Assembly: GCA_016124755.1 (NCBI GenBank)
Contig: WGNA01000009.1
Coordinates: 17,697 to 81,696, forward strand
DNA length: 64,000 nucleotides
DNA from: Bacteroidota bacterium
GTDB taxonomy: Bacteria > Bacteroidota > Bacteroidia > NS11-12g > UBA9320
Direction: 5' to 3'
In this document: positions 8,021-17,631 of the stretch, piece by piece
Layout of the letters: every line of letters begins with the position of its first letter
Numbering within the stretch: the stretch's first letter is position 1
Translations under genes and position numbers: made by a program
Notes under the pieces: model-generated
Told to the model about the DNA's origin: nothing
Database searches by the model: none
The model's input: the letters and a program-made list of their open reading frames with translations, nothing else

Positions 8021-9457
8021 ATGCGATTTATTTCCATCAACACGAAATCCGTGGGTTTTATCCTCGGGCCTTTGTTATTTCTGATTATTAAGTTCGGAAT
8101 TCATTTTCTCGATCTTGCTGCACCCGGTGTGGGAGTTCTGGCGACAACTGCGTGGGTGGCAACATGGTGGATTACCGAAGTGGTAGAAGTTGAAGTTACA
8201 GCGTTGTTGCCGATGATTTTATTCCCGTTAACCGGCGGATTAAATCTCTCCAAAACCTGCGCATCTTACGGACACAAATACATCTTTTTATTTCTGGGCG
8301 GATTTGTCCTGGCGATTGCAATTCAGAAATGGAATCTGCACAAACGGATTGCGTTGAACATCATAAACCGCATCGGCACGCGACCCGATCGTATTATTCT
8401 GGGATTTATGGTGAGTACTGCATTTATGTCGATGTGGATTTCGAATACCGCAACAACCGTAATGATGCTGCCAATTGCGTTGGCGGTGAGCAGTCAGTTT
8501 GAAGGCGGCAAAGGTATGTCGGCATTCACATCCGCGTTGCTGTTATCGATCGCATATTCCGCTTCAATCGGAGGAATATCAACCTTAATCGGCACACCGC
8601 CGAATCTCATTCTGGCCGGAGTAGTTCATGAGATTTATAATGTGGAAATCACCTTTACCATGTGGATGGTGGTTGGAGTTCCGGTTAGCATTCTTCTGTT
8701 AGTGGTTTGCTGGTTTTATCTGACACGTGTTCTGAGGAAATCGGAAGTGGAAATGAAAACCGGATTGTTGAGTATTCGCGAAGAGCTTACCAAACTGGGA
8801 ACGATTTCGTACGAAGAAAAACTCATTGCGGCGGTCTTTCTGTTAACGGCAGCGATGTGGGTAACACGGTCATTTTTTATAGAGAAGTTTATACCGGAAA
8901 TCGATGATACCATCATTGCAATTCTGGCTGCGGTTATTTTGTTTTTGATGCCATCGCGGAACGGAAATCAGAAACTGATTGAATGGAAGGATGCGGTAAA
9001 ACTGCCATGGGGAATACTGATTTTGTTTGGCGGCGGTATTGCGATTGCGGAAGGTTTTCAGCAGAGCGGACTCGCCGATTGGATTGCCGATAACCTCACT
9101 GTTTTGCAGGGACTTTCCCTTTTTATTGTGTTGATTTCATTGGTGTTTATGGTGAATTTTCTCACCGAGATTACTTCCAATCTGGCGACGACTTCGGTTT
9201 TGCTTCCGGTTCTGGCTCCGCTGGCTGTGGCGCTGCATATCAATCCGTATTATCTGATGGTGGGTGCGACGATGGCGGCTTCGTGTGCGTTTATGCTTCC
9301 GGTTGCCACACCGCCGAATGCCATTGTTTTCGGATCAGAACATCTCACCTTAAAACAAATGATGCGCGCCGGTTTGTGGATGAATCTGATTTCGGTTGTG
9401 GTAATTACACTGTTTGTGTATTTCGTTTTGCCGATGGTTTGGGGCGGGATGTTTTAA
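8021..9457 (+). CDS. SLC13/DASS-family sodium-coupled anion transporter
   Basis: 478-aa inner-membrane symporter of the divalent anion:Na+ symporter family (di- or tricarboxylates, or sulfate). The two family signature repeats are present: ISNTATTVMMLPIALAV at about 141-157 and TEITSNLATTSVLLPVLAPLA at about 384-404. Each holds an SNT-like sodium/substrate motif, the second read as TSNLATT. IGTPPNLILAGVV and VATPPNAIVFGS are also typical. About 11-12 hydrophobic segments cover the whole length, so the gene appears intact. It is co-directional with, and 2 nt from, the lipoprotein hydrolase upstream. The exact substrate is not deducible. Confidence 0.88.
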   Translation: MRFISINTKSVGFILGPLLFLIIKFGIHFLDLAAPGVGVLATTAWVATWWITEVVEVEVTALLPMILFPLTGGLNLSKTCASYGHKYIFLFLGGFVLAIAIQKWNLHKRIALNIINRIGTRPDRIILGFMVSTAFMSMWISNTATTVMMLPIALAVSSQFEGGKGMSAFTSALLLSIAYSASIGGISTLIGTPPNLILAGVVHEIYNVEITFTMWMVVGVPVSILLLVVCWFYLTRVLRKSEVEMKTGLLSIREELTKLGTISYEEKLIAAVFLLTAAMWVTRSFFIEKFIPEIDDTIIAILAAVILFLMPSRNGNQKLIEWKDAVKLPWGILILFGGGIAIAEGFQQSGLADWIADNLTVLQGLSLFIVLISLVFMVNFLTEITSNLATTSVLLPVLAPLAVALHINPYYLMVGATMAASCAFMLPVATPPNAIVFGSEHLTLKQMMRAGLWMNLISVVVITLFVYFVLPMVWGGMF

Positions 9458-9490
9458 ACGGAAGTAAATAATTCTTTTCAACTCAATTTT

Positions 9491-9498
9491 TAGATTTG
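9491..9498 (+). promoter_or_regulatory. candidate -7 promoter element TAGATTTG
   Basis: Exact TAnnTTTG match ending 4 nt before the GTG start of the WD40-caspase gene. If active, transcription would begin at or next to the start codon, giving a leaderless or nearly leaderless mRNA. No convincing -33 TTTG box is seen at the expected distance. Confidence 0.35.
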
Positions 9499-9502
9499 AA
9501 CC

Positions 9503-12500
9503 GTGCGCCGGCTCATTCTGATTTTAATCGTATCTCTCCAATTTCCGTTACTGTTGGTTCGGGCACAAACACCTGTTTTGCATCTTCCTACCGGTCACTC
9601 CGAACGCATTACGGATTTGCTTCCCGGGAAAGACAACAAATACCTTGTGAGTTTTAGCCGGGAAGACGGGAAGATTTTTGTCACACACACTGCCTACCGG
9701 AAGATGCTGTATGAAATCTCCGATGCGTCTGCGCTTTATTATAAAATTCATGTCGTAAAAGATTCGAATCAGGTGATTGCCGTTGGGGTAAACAAGGCAA
9801 ACGCAGAAGGATTTGTTGAGTTTTTTGATATCCGAAACGGGAAATCTGTGAAGAAGATTACGGGATTAAGAATCGGGAAAAACCGACTTCCGCAATTCAG
9901 CCAGAATTACCGGTATTTTGTGTCGGCAGATTTTAAAAGTTCTAAGGTTGGTTTATACGATATCCACAATTGGAAGGTCAATTGGCTTGAAGGTTTCGAT
10001 ATTAAAAAAACATCGTGGGAGGTTTTTGATAAAGTTAAATTTCATTTAGTTGAGAATTCGGTCGACGGCAAACCCGAATATATTATCACCGCAATTCCGG
10101 AAAAAGGAATTTATATTTCAAATACCCGGGATCATTCCCTTCAAACATTTCTCGATAGTCTTGTATTTGATGATGTTTTTGAATGTAACGGTAATCACTT
10201 TTTAATTACAAAGAAGCTTGTCGGCGGCCATTATTTCGGAGATAACCATAAACAAATCTGGCATCTTGAAAAACAGAAAAAAGTGTACGATGTAGTTGGC
10301 GGAAGGATTTTAGCCCATAAAGAAAAAGGATATATTTGTTTGTACGATTCAAATTCCAATATCCGGTTTTATCATTTAATCGAATCTGCTTCCGGTTGGA
10401 ATCTGCAGCGTGACACACTTTTAGAACAACATTTTAAAAATCGTTTTACCAAAAGACTGAGCTTTAAATTGATTGGCTATTTAAAAGAAGGAAGCCGGTT
10501 GCTGTTTCAGGATAATGATTCATTATTTATACTGGATTTAGTAAATGGGAATCTAAAAAGCATTTTGAGTTGCGAGTATATTGAGGATGCTGATATCATA
10601 TATTCTTCAGACGGAGACGAATGCATTACCGCAAGATGTAACATTAATTTTAAAACCGAAAACTGGTGTATTATTCACGAACTTGCGGATGGAAATTTTG
10701 TTTCAAAATCATCTCCGAATCGGCTTACAAACGGGGTTTATGTTAAAACTCTGGATCAGTGGATTTCGGCGAATTCGAATGTAATTCAGTACCGGCAAAT
10801 GGAGGGGGAGGAGAACATTTACCGGGTGGAAGGGAAGATAGTTGCGGCGTCGGAATCCAATTTTATTGCTCGTGACACAACCGGAAATCAGGAACTCTTT
10901 TCCATTATCTGCGACGACGGAAAGGTGCGTTTGTACAATTGCAACAACGGAACTCTGGCGGGAACGTTCGAATCGGAAAAAGGAGAAATACACTACGCTC
11001 AAACCATTAATTCCGGAAAAATGCTTTTAACGATTTCGAATTATACTCAGGGAGAATATCACCAAAGGCGTTCGTTGTTGGAATTGTGGAACATAAAAAC
11101 CGGAGACAGAATAAAGCAAATAATCAGTGAACGAGATTATATAGATGCAGCAGCTACGAGTGCAGACGGTACTATTTTGTTTTATGAAGAAGAAGATTAT
11201 TTTAAAAAATGGGATTTGCAAAAAGATGTTCTTTTAGATAAAAAATATGTCGGGGAAGTAAAAAAGATAAACGTAAATAAAACCGGCGATTTCATGATTC
11301 TTCAGGATAATGATGGTGTGGATTTATGGTCGGTTGATAGTTTTTCGAAGGTATTATATATTCCGTCTTTCGGCATAAGCAATGCGGTATTTAGTGCAAG
11401 TGGGGAAGAAATTCTCGTGAATGATTTCAGAGGCTTGGAAGAATACAGAATAGAAGATACACTGATTAAAATTCATCATTACGATTATTACACCGACACG
11501 TTACCAAACGGCAGAACCCACTTCGTAAAAGGACATGAGCAGAATGTACTTGAAGCAGCCTACAGCAAAAACGGGAAATGGATTGTTTCGGTGGGATTAG
11601 ACGGACAGCTGATCATCTGGGATCGGAAAACCGGGAAAATTGTAAATAAACGGCAGTCGAATCTGGGGAGAGTTACCGGTATTTCTTTCTCCTCCGACAA
11701 CAATCGTTTTGTGACATCTTCGGTGGATCAGCGCATTAAAATATGGGATCTTCAATCGTCGGAAGAACTGGCCACGATCGTTTTATTAAAAGGCGATGCA
11801 AGTATTACCATGACACCGGAAAGTTATTATTATGCCACCGGTGAAGTGAGTCAGTTTGTGAGTTGGCAAGTAGGAGATATGTTTCTCAGTTTTGAGCAAT
11901 TGGATATTAAATACAATCGTCCGGATTTGGTTTTACGATCGCTGCATTCGCCGGATTCCAATCTTGTTGAAGCGTATAAATTAGCCTATTTAAAAAGGTT
12001 AGAACGATTAAATTATACAATAACAGATTTCAATAATTCTAATAGTCCGCCGGAAGTTTCGGTTATGAGTCCGGCATTTTCCAATTATCTTACCGACTCT
12101 TGTTTTGTGAAAATTACGATACACGCGGAAGAGGCAAATTCAGCACTTACTGCTCTACACATAAGGATGAACGGCGTTCCGGTGTATGGAGCGAAAGGAC
12201 TCGAATTGTCTGAACGAAACATACGTACGTTTGACACAATTGTGCGGGTTGATTTAATCGAAGGTGTAAATAAAATTGAAGTTTCAGCCATTAATAAATC
12301 CGGGTTGGAAAGTCTTCGGGAACCCAATTTTGTGAAACGAAATATGCCGGTCGGGAATTCCCCGAAAGTTTATTTTGTTGGAATAGCGATGAATTCATAT
12401 CAGCAGAATTCACACAATCTCAAATACAGCGTAAAGGATATCCGGGATTTGGTAAAGGCGTTGAAAAAGCGATATCCAACCTCGTTAATAGTCGATACGC

Positions 12501-13150
12501 TGTTGGATAACCGGGTTACGGTTGCTTCAATCGACTCGTTGTTTGAACGGCTGAAAAGTGGGGCAGTTAACGACAAACTGATTTTTTCGTTTTCCGGACA
12601 CGGCTTGCTGAGCGATCAGTTTGATTATTTCCTGAGCACGTATGATGTGGATTTTACTCATCCTGAGCTCAAAGGATATTCGTATGAAAAGCTCGAAGCC
12701 CGTTTGGGAGAACTTCCGATGCGCCGGAAACTTTTTATGATCGATGCGTGTCACAGCGGTGAGGTGGATAAGGCTTCAATGCTGGCGTTGAACGAACGCA
12801 TGGATGCAACCGGTTTAAAAGGAGCGAAGTCTGTGGTGACCCGAAATGATTTGTCGCACCTCGGACTTCAGAACAGTTTTGATATTATGAACGAACTCTT
12901 TTTAAAGGTCGGCAATGAAACCGGAACGACGGTGATTTCGGCAGCGGCAGGGACACAATTCGCGATGGAAAATTCGAAATATTCAAACGGCGTTTTTACG
13001 TATGCTGTTTTAGAATTGCTTTCAAAAGAAAAGGAGATTTCTGTTTCGGAACTTCAGAAATGGGTAATTACGCGGGTGCCGGAACTCACAAAAGGCTTGC
13101 AACAACCCACGACAAGAAGTGTTAATTTTAGTTTGGATTGGAGTTTTTGA
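9503..13150 (+). CDS. secreted WD40-repeat protein with C-terminal caspase-like (C14) protease domain
   Basis: 1215-aa exported protein. The signal peptide (MRRLILILIVSLQFPLLLVRAQ) requires the GTG start at 9503. A long beta-propeller region follows, with a recognisable WD40 repeat pair at about 675-770 (KGHEQNVLEAAYSKNGKWIV, LIIWDRKTGK, RIKIWDLQSS). An Ig-like linker at about 850-945 starts SPPEVSVMSPAF. The last about 260 residues are a caspase/metacaspase p20-like domain. The catalytic dyad is visible as SGHG (His 1033) after a hydrophobic strand and DACHSG (Cys 1083). This order (propeller, Ig-like, caspase) is known from other bacterial caspase homologues. It should act in the periplasm or at the surface as a Cys protease of unknown target. 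No T9SS sorting domain is seen. It stands alone, with no obvious partner inhibitor gene. Confidence 0.85.
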   Translation: MRRLILILIVSLQFPLLLVRAQTPVLHLPTGHSERITDLLPGKDNKYLVSFSREDGKIFVTHTAYRKMLYEISDASALYYKIHVVKDSNQVIAVGVNKANAEGFVEFFDIRNGKSVKKITGLRIGKNRLPQFSQNYRYFVSADFKSSKVGLYDIHNWKVNWLEGFDIKKTSWEVFDKVKFHLVENSVDGKPEYIITAIPEKGIYISNTRDHSLQTFLDSLVFDDVFECNGNHFLITKKLVGGHYFGDNHKQIWHLEKQKKVYDVVGGRILAHKEKGYICLYDSNSNIRFYHLIESASGWNLQRDTLLEQHFKNRFTKRLSFKLIGYLKEGSRLLFQDNDSLFILDLVNGNLKSILSCEYIEDADIIYSSDGDECITARCNINFKTENWCIIHELADGNFVSKSSPNRLTNGVYVKTLDQWISANSNVIQYRQMEGEENIYRVEGKIVAASESNFIARDTTGNQELFSIICDDGKVRLYNCNNGTLAGTFESEKGEIHYAQTINSGKMLLTISNYTQGEYHQRRSLLELWNIKTGDRIKQIISERDYIDAAATSADGTILFYEEEDYFKKWDLQKDVLLDKKYVGEVKKINVNKTGDFMILQDNDGVDLWSVDSFSKVLYIPSFGISNAVFSASGEEILVNDFRGLEEYRIEDTLIKIHHYDYYTDTLPNGRTHFVKGHEQNVLEAAYSKNGKWIVSVGLDGQLIIWDRKTGKIVNKRQSNLGRVTGISFSSDNNRFVTSSVDQRIKIWDLQSSEELATIVLLKGDASITMTPESYYYATGEVSQFVSWQVGDMFLSFEQLDIKYNRPDLVLRSLHSPDSNLVEAYKLAYLKRLERLNYTITDFNNSNSPPEVSVMSPAFSNYLTDSCFVKITIHAEEANSALTALHIRMNGVPVYGAKGLELSERNIRTFDTIVRVDLIEGVNKIEVSAINKSGLESLREPNFVKRNMPVGNSPKVYFVGIAMNSYQQNSHNLKYSVKDIRDLVKALKKRYPTSLIVDTLLDNRVTVASIDSLFERLKSGAVNDKLIFSFSGHGLLSDQFDYFLSTYDVDFTHPELKGYSYEKLEARLGELPMRRKLFMIDACHSGEVDKASMLALNERMDATGLKGAKSVVTRNDLSHLGLQNSFDIMNELFLKVGNETGTTVISAAAGTQFAMENSKYSNGVFTYAVLELLSKEKEISVSELQKWVITRVPELTKGLQQPTTRSVNFSLDWSF

Positions 13151-13154
13151 ATTT

Positions 13155-13521
13155 TAACTTCCTTTTCAATAATGCTGGCAGTTGGTCCGGATTCATCTTT
13201 TGAAAATAACTCAATGTGTGGTAAGATTTCATTTATCAGGTTAAAGTTGAAAGACGGAATAATTGCTCTTTCATCAATCTCCTTTTGAAAATAAACATTG
13301 AGCTCAACTGTTCTGGTGATTGAATAAGCCTGACTAATCCTATATCTGGTTCCTCTGCCCTGACCTTCAATCAGTATATAATTTTGCTCTTTCAGCTTTT
13401 GAAGGATTCGTTAAATAGTGGCATAACCAACATTCAGAGAAACTCCATCGTGAATTTCTTTGGACGAACTCAAAGAGTTTTTAGCCAGATATTCTATTAT
13501 AATTTTGTCTGTAATTTTTAT
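13155..13521 (-). pseudogene. relic of a Fic-family protein N-terminus (winged-helix part)
   Basis: The minus strand reads a sequence like the N-terminal winged helix found on Bacteroidota Fic-domain proteins: LAKNSLSSSKEIHDGVSLNV, then RILQKLKEQNYILIEGQGRG, then QKEIDERAIIPSFNFNLINE. It is broken in three ways. The expected ATG is ATA (13521-13519). A TAA stop interrupts it at 13413-13411. The sequence ends near 13155, against the 3' end of the caspase gene, before any Fic catalytic HPFxxGNG motif. It is a decayed fragment that explains most of the 13151-13664 gap. Assignment to Fic rests on remembered similarity and is moderately sure. Confidence 0.6.
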
Positions 13522-13664
13522 TTAAAGCTCAAGATGCTTAATGACGCGGCTCAAATTTTACAAAGGATGAGCTAAAATATAAGCTGTTTTGAGCTCTATT
13601 TTGCGTGAGATCGGGGGGGATTGGGTGAACGCGAAGTTAGCTAATCAATTAGCTGTTCATTTGA

Positions 13665-14201
13665 CTACGGTATATTTACATCGGGTTTAGGGTAAATTCT
13701 AATCATTTCCACCAATTCATCAAAATTACATTTTAATGCGGTGGATGAAATACTCAAAGGTGTTCCAAACATTTTTTGTGAGGCGTTCATCCATTTCTGT
13801 TTATAACGGGATGCCTGATTTACATAATAGTCAGGATTCGAAACATAAATTAACAGAAACCGGGTTTTCTGAACATTACCAATTTCAAATCCTGTAATGT
13901 CTATCCATTTAATTAATTGTCCGCTCAACGCACTTGAATTATCAAGTAAACCGTCTTTATTGATAACAAGTCCGGGTTTGAAGTCGAACAGTTTAAGCAG
14001 TCCGTAAATCCCGGTTGAACCAAAAAACAAAACCGAGACAACACCAACGATTTTATAAAAAATACTTCCCGGGTCCTGAGCACCACTCGTTAAATTCCAC
14101 ATCCAGATCCCTCCGCAAACAAAGGCGATGGAACCAATAATCGTTAACAAAATCTTGCCTTTACTGAGTTGGATTTCGATTGTGATTTGATCGGGATTCA
14201 T
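13665..14201 (-). CDS. STM3941-like membrane protein of unknown function
   Basis: 178-aa protein with two N-terminal hydrophobic segments (about 17-36 and 50-70) followed by a soluble beta-rich domain. Conserved-looking features are LVINKDGLLDNSSALSGQLI and WIDITGFEI, then KTRFLLIYVSNPD, with a C-terminal helix DELVEMI. This resembles the STM3941 family of small membrane proteins with a PH-like domain, common in Bacteroidota. No function is known. The ATG start is at 14201, divergent from the adenylate cyclase gene. Confidence 0.65.
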   Translation of the reverse strand: MNPDQITIEIQLSKGKILLTIIGSIAFVCGGIWMWNLTSGAQDPGSIFYKIVGVVSVLFFGSTGIYGLLKLFDFKPGLVINKDGLLDNSSALSGQLIKWIDITGFEIGNVQKTRFLLIYVSNPDYYVNQASRYKQKWMNASQKMFGTPLSISSTALKCNFDELVEMIRIYPKPDVNIP

Positions 14202-14295
14202 TTAACAATTATTCGAACAAAACTAACTTAAACTATATTGGATAGGATTGCAAAGATGTTGATCAGATGTATAAAGATGTCTGAAATTAACAGAA

Positions 14296-16239
14296 TTGAA
14301 TATCTTTACCCTCGTGTTTCAGTTTTTACGTGCTTTGGTCATCTTTCTCGCGACATATTTAGTTGCGTTTCAAAGCTATTCCGCCGATTCAGATTCTACA
14401 CATATTGTCGCAGGTTTTCAAAAGGGATTAAAGACAAGGAATTTTGATACGGCATACACGTATATCCAAGGACAACTTTATTCCAATCAGAAAAACATAC
14501 TTAGTTCTTATATCGATAAAAATTCATTCGGGAAAGACGTTCATTTTAAATGGCAATGCTATCTGCTTTTGGGTGAGATTCTTTGGGGCCAAGACGAATT
14601 GCAGTCTGCCGATTCTGTTCTTACTATCGCAGAAACGAAATTGACTTCCCTTGGCGATCGCGACGGAGCATTTCTTTGTACGTTTAAAAGAGCCCTAATT
14701 AAAACGCGACAGGGAGTTGCCGATGAAAATGTTTTGGTTCTTGAAAAGGGAATCAAATTTTTTCAGCAGAAGAAAGATACAAGTGATTTATTTAAAGCAT
14801 TAGTGTCATTGGCGTATGTCTATTCCCTTTTAGACGAGTGGAATAAATGTATAACACTTCGGTTAATGGCGGCCAGACTTGCCCATAAGTCGGGAAACTG
14901 TGGTCAGGAAGTACATGCATATCGCGCATTGGCCGATATTTATATGGAGCAGAAGAAATATGATTCCTCCCGATATTATTTCAACATGATTGATGAAATG
15001 GATGAATCGTGTACGAATAAAATTGGAGAAAATGTGAAGGCCACCATTCTGGTTTCAAAGGTTCAACTTGAAATTCTTCTCGATAGCATGTATGATTCAG
15101 ATTCGCTCCTGAGTATTGCTCAGGAAATGTTTTATCGGGCGCAGAATAAGTATTGGTACGCATTTATGTTCGCGATGCGATCGTACAATTATTATCGACA
15201 TGGGGCGTATCAAAAAGCACGTGAGGTTGCAGAACAAGGTCTCGAGTATTCAATTAATCACAATTTACTAAAAGAAAAAAAGGATAATTACCAAGCACTG
15301 TATCGGGCCTGTGCAAAACTGAACGATTATAAAAGTGCTTATTTAAACTTTCAGAAATTTATTGAACTTGAGGAGGAAATGAATACTGAGTCGGCAGCCC
15401 GTGGCAGTGAAAAGATCGATATGGAAGTGCAGGCGGAAAGAGACCGACTAAAAACCGAATTAGAGCATCAGGCTTTGATGTCGAAAGAAAGGAATAGGAA
15501 AAACTTTTTAATTTTTGGATTGATACTCGTATTTCTGTTTTCTGTTGGCTTGTTCAGTCGATTGAGTTTTGTACGAAGGGCCAATAAGGTAATTAAAAAG
15601 GAAAAAGACAGATCCGAAGAATTATTATTAAACATATTACCGGCTGAGGTAGCCCAGGAACTTAAGGATGTAGGACATTCCCACGCCCGCAATTACGATG
15701 TTGCCACTATTTTATTTACCGATTTTAAAGAGTTCACACAGATTTCTTCCCGAATGAGTGCGGGAGATCTGGTTCAGGAAATTGATACTTGTTTTAAGGC
15801 ATTTGATTCGATTTGTGAGAAATATCAAATTGAAAAAATTAAAACTATTGGTGATTCTTATATGGCCGCTGGAGGGTTGCCGGTACCCAAAGACCGCACC
15901 GCCCGGGATACGGTTTTGGCCGGCTTAGAGATGATGGATTTTATTTTAAAACGGAAAGAGAGTCAACCTCAAATGACGTTTGAAATGCGGGTTGGTATTC
16001 ATACAGGCCCCGTGGTCGCCGGGATTGTGGGTGTGAAAAAGTTTCAATACGATATTTGGGGAGACACCGTAAATACCGCCAGTAGAATGGAAAGTGCCTG
16101 CGACGTGGGCCGGGTAAATATTTCGAATACCACCCACAATTACATTAAAGATGATCCGGCTTTCAGATTTGAAAACAGAGGTAAAATAGAGGTGAAAGGC
16201 AAAGGCCAGATTGATATGTGGTTTGTCGATTTGGCGTAA
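14296..16239 (+). CDS. class III adenylate cyclase with N-terminal TPR sensor region
   Basis: 647-aa membrane protein likely to make cAMP. An N-terminal signal or anchor is followed by TPR-type helical repeats (about 60-370). One transmembrane helix lies at about 402-420 (FLIFGLILVFLFSVGLF), then a short coiled coil, then a class III cyclase domain (about 445-647). Metal-binding aspartates are D476 (LFTDFKEFT) and D520 (TIGDSYM). The purine-specifying pair is Lys 516 and Asp 590 (WGDTVNTA), the adenylate combination. The transition-state Asn and Arg are in NTASRME. The start is uncertain: TTG at 14296 opens the frame and GTG at 14314 would also give a signal peptide. The topology places TPRs outside and the cyclase inside. 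Proteins of this build are widespread in Bacteroidota; the stimulus is unknown. Confidence 0.88.
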   Translation: MNIFTLVFQFLRALVIFLATYLVAFQSYSADSDSTHIVAGFQKGLKTRNFDTAYTYIQGQLYSNQKNILSSYIDKNSFGKDVHFKWQCYLLLGEILWGQDELQSADSVLTIAETKLTSLGDRDGAFLCTFKRALIKTRQGVADENVLVLEKGIKFFQQKKDTSDLFKALVSLAYVYSLLDEWNKCITLRLMAARLAHKSGNCGQEVHAYRALADIYMEQKKYDSSRYYFNMIDEMDESCTNKIGENVKATILVSKVQLEILLDSMYDSDSLLSIAQEMFYRAQNKYWYAFMFAMRSYNYYRHGAYQKAREVAEQGLEYSINHNLLKEKKDNYQALYRACAKLNDYKSAYLNFQKFIELEEEMNTESAARGSEKIDMEVQAERDRLKTELEHQALMSKERNRKNFLIFGLILVFLFSVGLFSRLSFVRRANKVIKKEKDRSEELLLNILPAEVAQELKDVGHSHARNYDVATILFTDFKEFTQISSRMSAGDLVQEIDTCFKAFDSICEKYQIEKIKTIGDSYMAAGGLPVPKDRTARDTVLAGLEMMDFILKRKESQPQMTFEMRVGIHTGPVVAGIVGVKKFQYDIWGDTVNTASRMESACDVGRVNISNTTHNYIKDDPAFRFENRGKIEVKGKGQIDMWFVDLA

Positions 16240-16437
16240 GACAACAGTATCAGTTAGTAAGCAAATCTTGCAATGATAAAATTACAATTTCAACTAAGTC
16301 CGTTATTAGATCAAATTCAATTATAACAATGAGATGTAACGAAAATAATAAAAATAATATGGCACAGTCAGTTTTAAAAACGTGAAATAAAATAGGTTCA
16401 TCAAAAACCTATTCGGCTGAAGTGCATCTTGTTGTAG

Positions 16438-17433
16438 TTAATCTTCAATGAACATAAATCTTTGTTTGTATACCTCTAGGGAATTTTCATTTTGTATAAT
16501 AGCATAATAAAGACCAGTTGATAGTTGGTCGCTAAGCGATAATTCAATGTTTGATTGTGTCGACTCCAATTCAATTAATACTTTTCCGGTAAGAGATACA
16601 ATTTTTACGGAATAGTGGTTATCACCAGAAGTGCGGAAGTCAGATATATACAATGAATTTCGCGAAGGGTTTGGATAAATCTTGAATGAATGGTTGTGCA
16701 ATAATGGTTCAGAACTAACTGAAGTAGGACTGTAAATACTTTGTACCTCTGATGCAGTTAAAGCTCGATTGTAAATTCTGACCTCATCTAGTTTGCCCTT
16801 AAAAAACCTTGGATTGGATGCTAGGAAAAGTCTGCCTAAGTGCAAAGGGTAGTCATTTTGAGTATTAATGCTTATTGACCCTGGAGTCATACAAAAAGAA
16901 GAAATAATTGAGGTGTCTTGATAATAAGTAATATTGGTCAAGTTATTCGAACTTGAGGCATCAAATATTACGGTATAAAGATGCCACGACCCATTATGGT
17001 AGTTAATGGGTTTTGCTCCAAATTCGTTGATAACATCCGTGTATAATGACTTACATGACTTGTTGAAACCTATTTCAAATCTATATCCAGAAGTATTTTC
17101 GCCTCCATAACTAATAACTGCAAATCCATCATTGTTAAATTCTAAATCAATGGAAGCCCAAAAGCTTATTGTTCTACTTGTTCCGCCTAACGGACCAACA
17201 GAATTTGCGACAAAGTAATCATCATTCCCATCGAAATAACATGCTGAATTTTTATTTCCAAATCGATCTTCGGTGTAGGTCGGACTTCCGAAAGGCGTCA
17301 TATCGTTTGCGGAATTACTTTGGTCAAGGCCATCTCCATCAAGTTGATAAAATGCCACAAGTCCACTTGAAGGGGGTTGTGCATTGCATATCAAACAAAG
17401 AAAACAACAAATGGCAAATATTAATTTTTTCAT
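16438..17433 (-). CDS. T9SS-secreted LamG-domain (concanavalin-like) protein
   Basis: 331-aa secreted protein. I chose the ATG at 17433 because MKKLIFAICCFLCLICNAQ is a clean signal peptide; a TTG-initiated extension of 7 residues (to 17454) is less likely. Residues about 25-225 form a LamG/concanavalin-like domain, recognisable from LVAFYQLDGDGLDQSNSAND, ACYFDGNDDYF, and the closing DEVRIYNRALTASEVQSIY. The C-terminus is a type A T9SS sorting domain (FKIYPNPSRNSLYISDF, LSTGLYYAII). It probably binds carbohydrate or protein at the cell surface; no catalytic domain is present. Confidence 0.8.
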   Translation of the reverse strand: MKKLIFAICCFLCLICNAQPPSSGLVAFYQLDGDGLDQSNSANDMTPFGSPTYTEDRFGNKNSACYFDGNDDYFVANSVGPLGGTSRTISFWASIDLEFNNDGFAVISYGGENTSGYRFEIGFNKSCKSLYTDVINEFGAKPINYHNGSWHLYTVIFDASSSNNLTNITYYQDTSIISSFCMTPGSISINTQNDYPLHLGRLFLASNPRFFKGKLDEVRIYNRALTASEVQSIYSPTSVSSEPLLHNHSFKIYPNPSRNSLYISDFRTSGDNHYSVKIVSLTGKVLIELESTQSNIELSLSDQLSTGLYYAIIQNENSLEVYKQRFMFIED

Positions 17434-17631
17434 GTTTTTGAATTTTAGTTGCAAATTATAATAAAATAATTTTAACCTTCTAGTTGAGGGAGGGAGAAAT
17501 TATCAACTCATTGGTTGTGTGGAATTTAAATATTTGGTTCAATTGAAATAAACTTCAACTGTATAATAAATGTTTGCTTTCAATACTCAAGATTTGCTAA
17601 CATGACTCGACTTTGTTTTATGCTATTTAAA

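Noticed and set aside
12040..12350. Caspase, cyclase and Fic relic as a defence island
   Set aside because: The Fic copy is a relic, the cyclase and caspase are not in one operon, and no effector, immunity or phage-linked gene accompanies them.
13384..13575. Plus-strand open frame of 63 codons
   Set aside because: It is antisense to the Fic-like relic and has no recognisable protein features.
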